A DNA stretch of 45,367 nucleotides from Gammaproteobacteria bacterium (GTDB lineage Bacteria > Pseudomonadota > Gammaproteobacteria > JACQPQ01): assembly GCA_016207405.1 (NCBI GenBank), contig JACQPQ010000044.1, forward strand, positions 1-45,367, written 5' to 3'. Below are positions 15,541-22,909 of this stretch, in pieces. How positions within the stretch are numbered: position 1 is the stretch's first letter; each line of letters opens with the position of its first letter. The notes beneath the pieces were generated by a model. That model did no database searches and was not told where the DNA came from. It worked only from the letters and a program-made list of their open reading frames with translations. A program made the translations under genes and the position numbers.

Positions 15541-17109
15541 TCAGCGAAGAATTACCCTTTGTTTAATCTCTTCCGCAATGGCCTGTATATCAAGAATACC
15601 TGCTTCTGTTCCACAATACAGAACGTGCTTTTTTTCTTCTTCTGTAAAAGGTTCTTTCGTTTTTAATTGCGCATGAAGAACCGTAATCGTAGCCTCTGAA
15701 GGATCTTGTAAACGTTCCATGCGACTTTTTATACGCCCTTCACATACTTCTTGCGAAGCTTCGCAGCGCATGATCACCCAAGGAACCTGACTAGCCTTTG
15801 CCAACTCTTCAAATGGATAACGGTCGCCCTGCTTCAAAAAAGTTGCATCGAGAATAACTGAAAATCCTGCTTTTAAAATACACTCTGCAAGCGTTCGTAA
15901 TCTTTGAAAAGTTTTACGATGAACAGAAGGCGTATAAAGATTTTTACCTGCCACTCCCCGACTATTGGCTTCTGCCGCAATTCCAAATAAACGTTTTCGC
16001 TCTACATCCGAGCGTAGACGTATCGCTGACAAGTGTTCAATAAGGCCTTCTGCAAGCAAGGACTTCCCAGAGCCCGAAACCCCATACATCATAATAAGGA
16101 AGGGGTGAGAGGGACGAACCAAGACTGTCGCCAGTGTAAAATATTTTTGATAATTTTTATAAAGCTGTTTTCGTTCTTTTTCTTCGCTTCCCTGCCCCCG
16201 CCTAAGCATGGAAATTTTAGCACGCACCATGGCCCGATAAGACGTGTAATACTTGAGAAGCGCTATGCTCTCATAATCCCCTGTTCTTTCAAGATATCGG
16301 TTGATAAAAAGGGAGGCATGGCCTTCTTGCCCACGACTTTTAAGGTCCATAAATAAAAAAGCCGCATCGCTGATGCTATCAATCCAGCGATAGTTCGGAT
16401 TAAATTCAATACAGTCAAAGACACATAAGGCGTCCCCTACTTTTGCAATGTTCCCAAGATGAATGTCCCCATGACACTCTCGGATGTGCCCTTTCACTTT
16501 TCGGCGGCCAAAGAGGGGTTTCAATTGCTCGTATTCTTGGTCAGCCCATTCTTTATGAGCATGCAAATGACGAATAGCCTTCCGATCAGTTAAAAGCGGT
16601 TCGATAATTTTATAATTATCCGTAACGGGCTTCTTAACATATTCTGCAGTCCCAAAAGGACTTTCCGAAGGAGCTTTTTCAATGGTGCTGTGGAACTGTG
16701 CAATCGTGTCAGCCAGCCCAAAATTGAGCGCTGCCGTATACAACCCTTTTACAAGCAAATTATCGAGTAAATCCTCTTGATTAAATTCGATCATTTTAAC
16801 CGCATACTCGATAACAGAGCCTTTGCCAGCTAAGTTGGGGTTATCTTCCGTACCATAAATGGCGATAACAGAATGATAAATAAGAGGCGCCAACCGACTA
16901 TTTAAACGAATTTCTTCCTCACAACAAAAGTGACGTCTCTCGAGCGTAGAAAAATCCAGAAACCCAAAACACAGTGGCTTTTTGATTTTATAAGCAAACG
17001 GCCCTGTTAAAAGAATCCATGAAATATGCGTTTCAAAAACGCGAAAGCGAGTAACGGGATGTTCAAACAGGGAAGGGTTTTGAAGCGCTTGAATGAGCGG
17101 GCTGTCCAT
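15541..17109 (-). CDS. Aminoglycoside phosphotransferase-like kinase fused to AAA/P-loop kinase
   Basis: A 522-residue fusion. The first part has the APH-type kinase signature ECHGDIHLGNI and the metal-binding FDCIEFNPNYRW. The second part, from about residue 340, is a P-loop kinase with Walker A GVSGSGKS and VILDATFL. This APH plus zeta-toxin-like ATPase arrangement is known in many proteobacteria as a conserved protein of unknown substrate; it is not a proven resistance enzyme. It ends immediately beside the 194-bp palindrome, and hemL lies 15 bp upstream on the same strand, so the two may be co-transcribed. Confidence 0.85.
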   Translation of the reverse strand: MDSPLIQALQNPSLFEHPVTRFRVFETHISWILLTGPFAYKIKKPLCFGFLDFSTLERRHFCCEEEIRLNSRLAPLIYHSVIAIYGTEDNPNLAGKGSVIEYAVKMIEFNQEDLLDNLLVKGLYTAALNFGLADTIAQFHSTIEKAPSESPFGTAEYVKKPVTDNYKIIEPLLTDRKAIRHLHAHKEWADQEYEQLKPLFGRRKVKGHIRECHGDIHLGNIAKVGDALCVFDCIEFNPNYRWIDSISDAAFLFMDLKSRGQEGHASLFINRYLERTGDYESIALLKYYTSYRAMVRAKISMLRRGQGSEEKERKQLYKNYQKYFTLATVLVRPSHPFLIMMYGVSGSGKSLLAEGLIEHLSAIRLRSDVERKRLFGIAAEANSRGVAGKNLYTPSVHRKTFQRLRTLAECILKAGFSVILDATFLKQGDRYPFEELAKASQVPWVIMRCEASQEVCEGRIKSRMERLQDPSEATITVLHAQLKTKEPFTEEEKKHVLYCGTEAGILDIQAIAEEIKQRVILR

Positions 17110-17124
17110 AGATTATTTTCCTTT

Positions 17125-18420
17125 TTAAATTTCTTTAAAAACCTCACAAACCGCCCGAATCGTTTTGTTCAGGATTTTATCGTCATGTGCCGCAGAAACA
17201 AAGGCACTTTCAAAAGGAGAAGGCGGAAAATAAACCCCTTTTTTGAGTAACCCATGGAAAAATTTTCGATAGATTTCTTTGTCTACGTCTTTTACATCTT
17301 GGTAGTTTTGAACAGCCGCTCGCTGGGTAAAAAATAGGCTGAACATTCCAGGCACATGATGGATAACCAGTGGGATACCCCACCGCTTAGCAGACTCACT
17401 TAAGGCATTGGCCAAGTCTGTCGTCGATTTTTGCAAGGCTTCATAGAAACCCGGCTTAACAATTTCAGCTAAGGTTGCAAGACCTGCCGCCATCACAACA
17501 GGATTACCGGACTGTGTGCCCGCTTGATAAACAAGGCCGTGAGGCGCGAGTTCCTGCATGAGTTTTGCCGCACCCCCCAGTGCACCAATAGGCAACCCTC
17601 CTCCTATGATTTTCCCGAGCGTGATTAAATCAGGATGGACATTATAGAGTGCTTCCGCTCCATGCAAACCCACCCGAAAACCCGTCATCACTTCATCGAA
17701 TATTAGAAGCGACCCATATTGGTCACATAACACTCGGAGAAGAGACAGAAATTCTTCTGTGGCAGGAATGCAGCCCATATTGCCGGCAATGGGTTCTACA
17801 ATAATGGCAGCGATCTCATTGCCACGCTGCCTGAAAGCTTCTTTGACTTGCGCCAGATCGTTAAATTCAAAACTCTGAGTCATCTCTGCTAACGAAGAAG
17901 GAACGCCTGGCGAACTTGGGATCCCACAGGTTAAAACCCCCGATCCGGCCGAAACGAGTAGAGAGTCTGAATGACCATGGTAACAACCTGTAAATTTAAT
18001 GAGCCGGTCGCGCTTCGTGATCGCTCGCGCAAGCCGAATGGCCGTCATGGTTGCCTCTGTTCCAGAATTGACGAAGCGCAGGCGCTCTATAGAAGGAAGA
18101 AGTTCACGAATTTTTTGAGCAAGCTGAGTTTCGTGTACACTGGGTGCGCCATAAGCCAAACCCTCCGCACACGCTTCGCGAATAGCTTCCACCACCCTTG
18201 GGTGAGTGTGACCCAGAACCATAGGGCCCCAGGCACCCACATAGTCTATATAGGTACGGCCATCTTCATCCACACATTCTGCACCGTGCGCACGTTTAAA
18301 AAAAATGGGCGTGCCACCCACACCTTTGAACGCACGAACCGGTGAATTGACCCCCCCAACTAGGATTTTTTTTGCTTCTTCAAAGAGAAATTCCGAACGA
18401 GAAAACATGCGAGAGATCAT
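17125..18420 (-). CDS. hemL: Glutamate-1-semialdehyde 2,1-aminomutase
   Basis: HemL makes 5-aminolevulinate, the first haem precursor, from glutamate-1-semialdehyde using PLP. Length (431) and motifs are normal: GGVNSPVRAFKGVGGTP near the start, GAWGPMVLGH, NSGTEATMTAIRLAR, DEVMTGFR, and the PLP lysine in TLGKIIGGGLPIG. An internal ATG four codons later (18408) is an alternative start; neither has a clear ribosome-binding site. The neighbouring kinase gene follows closely on the same strand. Confidence 0.95.
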   Translation of the reverse strand: MISRMFSRSEFLFEEAKKILVGGVNSPVRAFKGVGGTPIFFKRAHGAECVDEDGRTYIDYVGAWGPMVLGHTHPRVVEAIREACAEGLAYGAPSVHETQLAQKIRELLPSIERLRFVNSGTEATMTAIRLARAITKRDRLIKFTGCYHGHSDSLLVSAGSGVLTCGIPSSPGVPSSLAEMTQSFEFNDLAQVKEAFRQRGNEIAAIIVEPIAGNMGCIPATEEFLSLLRVLCDQYGSLLIFDEVMTGFRVGLHGAEALYNVHPDLITLGKIIGGGLPIGALGGAAKLMQELAPHGLVYQAGTQSGNPVVMAAGLATLAEIVKPGFYEALQKSTTDLANALSESAKRWGIPLVIHHVPGMFSLFFTQRAAVQNYQDVKDVDKEIYRKFFHGLLKKGVYFPPSPFESAFVSAAHDDKILNKTIRAVCEVFKEI

Positions 18421-18771
18421 ACCATTCGAGCGCTGTGTCCGTCATCTCGCAATCTGACCTACAAAACTCGAACAGGAATTGCATCTCATGTATATTTACA
18501 AGTAGACATTACGTTTTCTTCAAAACTTTTTTATTTTAGAAGGGTATCAAATAAAAGGGGGTTTTATGCAAGCCACTATACTGCGCGCGGTATAGCTCCG
18601 CCAAAAGCCGTATTGAGTGCGCTTACGCTTGATCTGCGTGTTGACTCACTGGAAAATCTAACCGAAGGATAGAATTCGTTGACTCATGATGCGTCTAACC
18701 GCTCGCCAAAAATTATACTACAATATTTAAAAGCCTATTAACAGGGTGCTTTTTAACTTTAAAATATCATT
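18421..18771. other. Gene-free stretch with direct repeats before abiEi
   Basis: No gene is convincing here. Positions 18593-18613 carry a 21-bp sequence (TAGCTCCGCCAAAAGCCGTA plus T) repeated exactly at 20696-20716, beyond the AbiE genes. Two imperfect direct repeats, GTTGACTCA ... TCTAACCG at 18640-18664 and 18678-18701, lie in the AbiE leader and are candidate repressor sites. Confidence 0.6.
18640..18701 (+). promoter_or_regulatory. Candidate operator: paired direct repeats upstream of abiEi
   Basis: Two units of 24-25 bp share GTTGACTCA at one end and TCTAACCG at the other, spaced 38 bp centre to centre and ending 70 bp before abiEi. AbiEi antitoxins of studied systems repress their own operon through repeated sites, so these are reasonable operators, though function is inferred. 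Confidence 0.4.
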
Positions 18772-19626
18772 ATGCCCTTAAAAACCCTAGGCCCAAAAGC
18801 CGCCCAGTTCATTGCCGAGCTTTATGAGCAAAGTCGTCCCGTTTTTAGCCTTGAAGAAGCTAGAAAAGTCACGGGGCTTCATGAAAAAAGCGCTAGAAAC
18901 TTTTTAGCTGGCCTAGTAAAACGGGGCGTGGTGACACGCCTTCGCCCTGGTCTTTATAATCTGGTTCCCTTTGAACTTGGCCATGAAAACCAATATATGA
19001 ACGACCCCTTCATCATAGCACGAGAGTTAGTGAGGCTTTCTTACCGAGTTAAATTTCAAAAAGCTTATCAACAATCCCCCTATTACCTGTCCCATGCCTC
19101 TGCCATGCAAATTCACCAGATGGTAACGCAGCCTTCATTAGTAATTGTTACCTCTACAACCAGGGCTATTAAAAACCAAGATATTTTGGGCATGACGTTT
19201 CGCTTTGTACACTGCAAGCCAAAGGATTTTTTCGGGGTAGAGGAATCCTGGGTGGCCAAAACGGAAAAAATCACCGTGAGCGACCTTGAGCGCACCATTA
19301 TTGATGGCTTAAAGCAACCAGAGTACTGTGGTGGGCTAACTGAAGTGGCCAAAGGGTTATGGATTAAAAAAGACGCTGTAGAAGTTCACAAACTTATACA
19401 ATATGCTTTGAAGCTAAACATCGGTGCTGTGATCCGGCGGTTGGGGTTTTTATTAGAATTATATGAGTTCAATGCGGCACCAGAAATTCAAAGATTACGA
19501 GAGCACTTAACGGATACTTATATGCTACTTGACCCAGGCGCTCTTAGAGAGGGGAAATTTATGGCCAAGTGGCGTTTGAGATTGAATGTTTCCTCAGAGG
19601 AACTATTGAATGCAACCAGGACCTAA
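18772..19626 (+). CDS. abiEi: AbiEi-type antitoxin
   Basis: The 284-residue protein matches the AbiEi antitoxin pattern: an N-terminal winged helix (EKSARNFLAGLVKRGVVTRL, RPGLYNLVP), then YYLSHASAMQIHQM, FFGVEESWV, and VSDLERTIIDGL with CGGLTEVAKG. In AbiE systems this protein represses the operon and counters the AbiEii toxin without binding it (type IV). abiEii begins 2 bp after its stop. The gene pair is bracketed by a 21-bp direct repeat. Confidence 0.88.
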   Translation: MPLKTLGPKAAQFIAELYEQSRPVFSLEEARKVTGLHEKSARNFLAGLVKRGVVTRLRPGLYNLVPFELGHENQYMNDPFIIARELVRLSYRVKFQKAYQQSPYYLSHASAMQIHQMVTQPSLVIVTSTTRAIKNQDILGMTFRFVHCKPKDFFGVEESWVAKTEKITVSDLERTIIDGLKQPEYCGGLTEVAKGLWIKKDAVEVHKLIQYALKLNIGAVIRRLGFLLELYEFNAAPEIQRLREHLTDTYMLLDPGALREGKFMAKWRLRLNVSSEELLNATRT

Positions 19627-19628
19627 AC

Positions 19629-20465
19629 ATGATCCCTCAAAAAAACATTTCTCAGATTTCTAATAAAATTTCCAAGTCAAGCGGCAAAAGAATTCCTGAA
19701 TTTGTCATAGAGCGCGATTATTGCATTGCTTGGTTCTTGGTGGCCTTATCGCGTTCTTCGGTGGCTAAGCAGTTGGCCTTTAAAGGGGGGACAGCCTTAC
19801 GACGCTGTTATTTTCCAGATTATCGATTTTCAGAAGATCTGGATTTTACACTGACGGTCAATAGTCCGATTGAAAAGATTCTTCATAACTTGGAACCAGT
19901 TTGCCAGCAACTTAAGGACCTCATGGGTGGACAGTTTTATATCAGCCGCAGGGAAGTCCAGAGACATATTAACTCATTCACATTCTACCTCGCGTACGAA
20001 GGACCACTGCCCGCGCAAACACAAACGAAAGAGGTTAAGGTAGATATTACCCTCACGGAATGCTTGGTTTTTCCATTGCAATCACGCCCTATTCTAAAAA
20101 GTTATTCAGAATATTCAGATTTTCCGGAGCGTGATAGACTGTCAGCCTATTCCCTAGAAGAAATCGCGACCGAAAAAGTGGTTGCTCTTTTAGATCCAGC
20201 TCGGAATGAGCCCAGAGATTTATTTGATATCTGGTACTTGACGATACACGAGGGCATCGCGCTGGACGATTTAATTCCCGCTATTTCGGAAAAATTGGCT
20301 TTCCGAAAAAAAAATCTGAATGGCTTTAAAGATAGTCTTGCAACTAAAGAATCCCGTTACAGTAAAGCCTGGGAGCAGCGACTTTCCACACAAATGGGAA
20401 ACCTCCCAAGGTTTGAAACGGCATTTAGAGCGGTTCAGCGTGCCTTTAGGCAAGCTGAACTTTAA
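19629..20465 (+). CDS. abiEii: AbiEii-type nucleotidyltransferase toxin
   Basis: The 278-residue protein carries nucleotidyltransferase motifs FKGGTALRRCYF and RFSEDLDFTL, the latter with the catalytic aspartates, plus KVDITLTE and the family segment EEIATEKVVALL, PRDLFDIWYL. AbiEii toxins transfer nucleotides, likely to tRNA, and block growth or phage propagation. I start at the ATG at 19629, directly after the abiEi stop; a longer frame would overlap abiEi by 58 bp. Confidence 0.88.
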   Translation: MIPQKNISQISNKISKSSGKRIPEFVIERDYCIAWFLVALSRSSVAKQLAFKGGTALRRCYFPDYRFSEDLDFTLTVNSPIEKILHNLEPVCQQLKDLMGGQFYISRREVQRHINSFTFYLAYEGPLPAQTQTKEVKVDITLTECLVFPLQSRPILKSYSEYSDFPERDRLSAYSLEEIATEKVVALLDPARNEPRDLFDIWYLTIHEGIALDDLIPAISEKLAFRKKNLNGFKDSLATKESRYSKAWEQRLSTQMGNLPRFETAFRAVQRAFRQAEL

Positions 20466-20495
20466 GGTAGCATGCCAAAGAGATGTTCAAATAAC

Positions 20496-20714
20496 TCAAA
20501 ACCGATAATCCACCCCCACACTCGTGGTCTTGGTGAGATAATCTTGCCGAGCAATATTGGAATGATGGTTGGAATAAAAATACTGAGCATACAGATCAAA
20601 GTGTTGAGGAAACTTATAAGTATATCGAATAACGGCAGAGGTTATATCGTCTTTTCGGTTACGTGTGATTTGGATTAAATCTCGCCCATCAAAGTTAGCT
20701 CCGCCAAAAGCCGT
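20496..20714 (-). pseudogene. C-terminal remnant of an outer-membrane barrel gene
   Basis: Reading leftward from 20714 gives an open frame of about 72 codons that includes FGGANFDGRDLIQITRN, SAVIRYTYKFPQHFDLYAQY and a terminal VGVDYRF followed by TGA. Alternating strands and a terminal phenylalanine are typical of the last hairpins of an outer-membrane barrel. The 5' part is missing: the frame is broken where the inverted-repeat element at 20704-20869 begins. No start codon or upstream domain was found. Confidence 0.6.
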
Positions 20715-20869
20715 ATGTCATAGCGATTTTAAAATGTCCCCTCTTTAGCGATTTTAAAATCGCTATGACAATTGCTATGACAATTGCTATGACATTTTTA
20801 ATCAGAAAACACTCACTGCTATTCTTTTAAAAGGGGACATTTTAAAATCGCCATGACAACCGCTTTTGG
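20704..20869. mobile_element. MITE-like element with ~38-bp terminal inverted repeats
   Basis: The ends CCAAAAGCCGTATGTCATAG ... (20704-20742) and its near-complement at 20832-20869 pair over about 36 of 39 positions and share GCGATTTTAAAATGTCCCCT. The interior has a palindrome AGCGATTTTAAAATCGCT and about three copies of GCTATGACAATT. There is no gene, so it would need a transposase elsewhere. The ends resemble those of IS3/IS481-like elements only in general style. Confidence 0.65.
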
Positions 20870-20956
20870 ACTTACGAAGATGCCGTGTCAGAGAACGGGT
20901 CCATTTCATTGGATTCAAGCGATAGCTGCGAATCCAATATTTCCTCTAGGATGAGA

Positions 20957-21223
20957 TCATTCATAATGAGTCCACATTCGAATTATCTTTACAGTCTTTA
21001 CTTCTGGAAAAACTTGATACACCAATCGATGCTGAATATTTATTCTTCGAGAATAAGCGCCCTTAAGATCTCCAAGAAGTTTTTCGTAGGAAGGAGGATT
21101 CTGAAGAGGATTTTTCCTAATTATTTCTAAAAGAACTTCAACTTTTGAACGAAAATTTACTTTTGAAATCTTTTTTGCATCTTTTGATGCTTGATGAGTA
21201 AAGACTAATTTCCAATTTACCAT
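20957..21223 (-). CDS. yoeB: YoeB/Txe-type mRNA interferase toxin
   Basis: An 88-residue RelE-superfamily toxin very close to YoeB/Txe: KLVFTHQASKDAKKI, PPSYEKLLGDLKGAYSRRIN, IQHRLVYQVF and the ending RMWTHYE. The basic and histidine residues of the active site (SRRIN, HRLVY, final HYE) are all present. It cleaves mRNA in the ribosome A site in studied cases. It overlaps the antitoxin gene by 7 bp. Confidence 0.93.
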   Translation of the reverse strand: MVNWKLVFTHQASKDAKKISKVNFRSKVEVLLEIIRKNPLQNPPSYEKLLGDLKGAYSRRINIQHRLVYQVFPEVKTVKIIRMWTHYE

Positions 21224-21459
21224 TTTAAGACTTTACTGCATTTTTCAAGTGGAGTGTTTAGCCCTTTACGAATGGATTCACGCATTCCAGGAAGAGAGAT
21301 AAGATACAGCGTTTCTTGTATGGAGCACCAATCTTCTTCAGAAATAAGAATGGCATTATGTCGTTTACCCGTAATTTGAATCGGTTGATGCGTTGACGCC
21401 GTTTCATCTAAAAGATGGTAAAGTTTTGACCGTGCTTCACTTGCCGTTAATGTTGTCAT
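21217..21459 (-). CDS. yefM: YefM/Phd-type antitoxin
   Basis: An 80-residue Phd/YefM antitoxin beginning MTTLTASEARSKLYHLLDET, followed by PIQITGKRHNAILISEEDW, the usual DNA-binding N-terminal domain; the C-terminal part should bind YoeB. GGGGTT lies just upstream of the ATG. It is the first gene of a coupled pair and likely represses the operon. Confidence 0.93.
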   Translation of the reverse strand: MTTLTASEARSKLYHLLDETASTHQPIQITGKRHNAILISEEDWCSIQETLYLISLPGMRESIRKGLNTPLEKCSKVLKW

Positions 21460-21577
21460 TTTAATGAACCCCTATTAAAACCGTACGCTTTTACGTTCCG
21501 TTTGTCAAAGTAATGCCTCACTTAAGGGTCCATCAAAGATGGGATGCCAAAATGAGCAATATATTCCTTGACTGACC

Positions 21578-22735
21578 CTAAGCACCTTCACTTAAAATAT
21601 CCAGGTATTTCTGATAAACATAAATTTTATTACGGGTTTTGCCGGTTACTTCTTTGACAGTACCCAGATCTGCTAAATGATGTAGCGATTTATTAGCGGT
21701 GGGTAATGTAATTTTGCAATGTTTGACAACTTTTTTAGCTTCTGTAATAGGATATTTCTGCAAATAATGATGGACAATCAAAGTAGAAGCGGAAGGTTTA
21801 CCAATTGTCTCTATATTTTTTCGATCTTCCGTAAAAAGTTTTAAAATCATTTGCGCGGTCGTAACCGCTTGATCTGCAGTTTCGATTACACCTTTCAGAA
21901 AGAATCGAATCCATTCTTCCCAATCACCGGTTTCACGTACAAGTTGCAGATGGTCATAGTAGGCTTGCCGATGCGTTTTAAAATATAAGCTAAGGTAAAG
22001 CATGGGCTGGTGCAGGATGCTTTCTACACATAAAATAAAAGTGATAAGAAGGCGTCCTAATCGTCCATTACCATCTAAAAATGGATGGATCGTTTCAAAT
22101 TGGTGATGTGCCAATGCAGCCTTAACTAACACAGGAAGCGTAACGGTTTCATCATGTAAAAAATTTTCAAGCGCCCCTAATAAATCCATCAGTCTTTCTG
22201 GCGGCGGGGGAACAAATTTTGCATTGCCAGGTCGCGTACCACCGATCCAATTTTGTGAACGGCGAAATTCACCAGGCTGCTTTCCACTACCGCGACCTTT
22301 GCTTAACAATACTTCATGCATTTCACGAATTAAACGTAATGATAAAGGAAAGCCGCCTTGAATCCGCTTTAAGCCATGCTCCATTGCAGCAACATAATTT
22401 GAAACTTCGACTATATCCTGATTCGGTACGCCAGCTACTTCATTGCTTTCATATAATAAGAGATCTGAAAGTGAGGATTGTGTCCCTTCAATTTGCGAGG
22501 ATAAAACCGCTTCTTTCCTGATATACATATATAAAAATAAAGAAGGATCGGGCAAAAGAATACTTAACCCATCTAGGCGACCAAGCGCAATGTTCGCTCG
22601 GTCCAGTAAAGGATGGATTTTCTGCATCTCGATAGCCGGTATTGGCGGTAAAGGCTTAGGCGCATAGGAAGTGTAGGTTTCTCCTGCAACCGAGTACTTG
22701 ATATATTCACCCATTCGCTCTGGAAATACTGTCAT
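21578..22735 (-). CDS. Fic-domain protein (probable AMP transferase) with C-terminal winged helix
   Basis: The 385-residue protein has the Fic active-site motif HPFLDGNGRLGR. An N-terminal SSQIEG segment fits the inhibitory helix of class II Fic proteins ([S/T]xxxE[G/N]). The C-terminus looks like a winged helix (LPTANKSLHHLADLGTVKEV). Fic enzymes usually transfer AMP to hydroxyl side chains of target proteins; the target is unknown. The start at 22735 follows GGAGG; an ATG four codons earlier overlaps that site. Two similar palindromes upstream suggest autoregulation through the winged helix. Confidence 0.9.
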   Translation of the reverse strand: MTVFPERMGEYIKYSVAGETYTSYAPKPLPPIPAIEMQKIHPLLDRANIALGRLDGLSILLPDPSLFLYMYIRKEAVLSSQIEGTQSSLSDLLLYESNEVAGVPNQDIVEVSNYVAAMEHGLKRIQGGFPLSLRLIREMHEVLLSKGRGSGKQPGEFRRSQNWIGGTRPGNAKFVPPPPERLMDLLGALENFLHDETVTLPVLVKAALAHHQFETIHPFLDGNGRLGRLLITFILCVESILHQPMLYLSLYFKTHRQAYYDHLQLVRETGDWEEWIRFFLKGVIETADQAVTTAQMILKLFTEDRKNIETIGKPSASTLIVHHYLQKYPITEAKKVVKHCKITLPTANKSLHHLADLGTVKEVTGKTRNKIYVYQKYLDILSEGA

Positions 22736-22747
22736 TTTGACCTCCAT

Positions 22748-22846
22748 AATAAAGAAAATTAGCTTTTCGTTTATTAACGATAATTCTAACTAAAAGAAGT
22801 TTATTAAGGAATGATGTTAATAAAGAAAAATGCTATTTTCTTTATT
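22748..22846 (-). promoter_or_regulatory. Twin palindromic operators upstream of fic
   Basis: Two 28-bp sites, 22748-22775 and 22819-22846, both begin AATAAAGAAAA and end TTTATT and lie 71 bp apart. The distal site has perfect 11-bp arms (AATAAAGAAAA / TTTTCTTTATT); the proximal has 9 of 11. They flank the likely promoter region of the Fic gene. Confidence 0.6.
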
Positions 22847-22909
22847 ATGCCTCTTTCAAAACATTGTTTGAGGCACGGGTGACGGTTAAAGTGTTGAACG
22901 AAGTCCATC

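Noticed and set aside
15331..15566. Two opposed open frames in the 194-bp palindrome
   Set aside because: Both frames are products of the same inverted repeat read from either side and share peptide pieces; they are not genes.
15541..17109. Aminoglycoside resistance gene
   Set aside because: The APH-like part belongs to a fusion common in chromosomes without resistance; the motif alone does not support a resistance claim.
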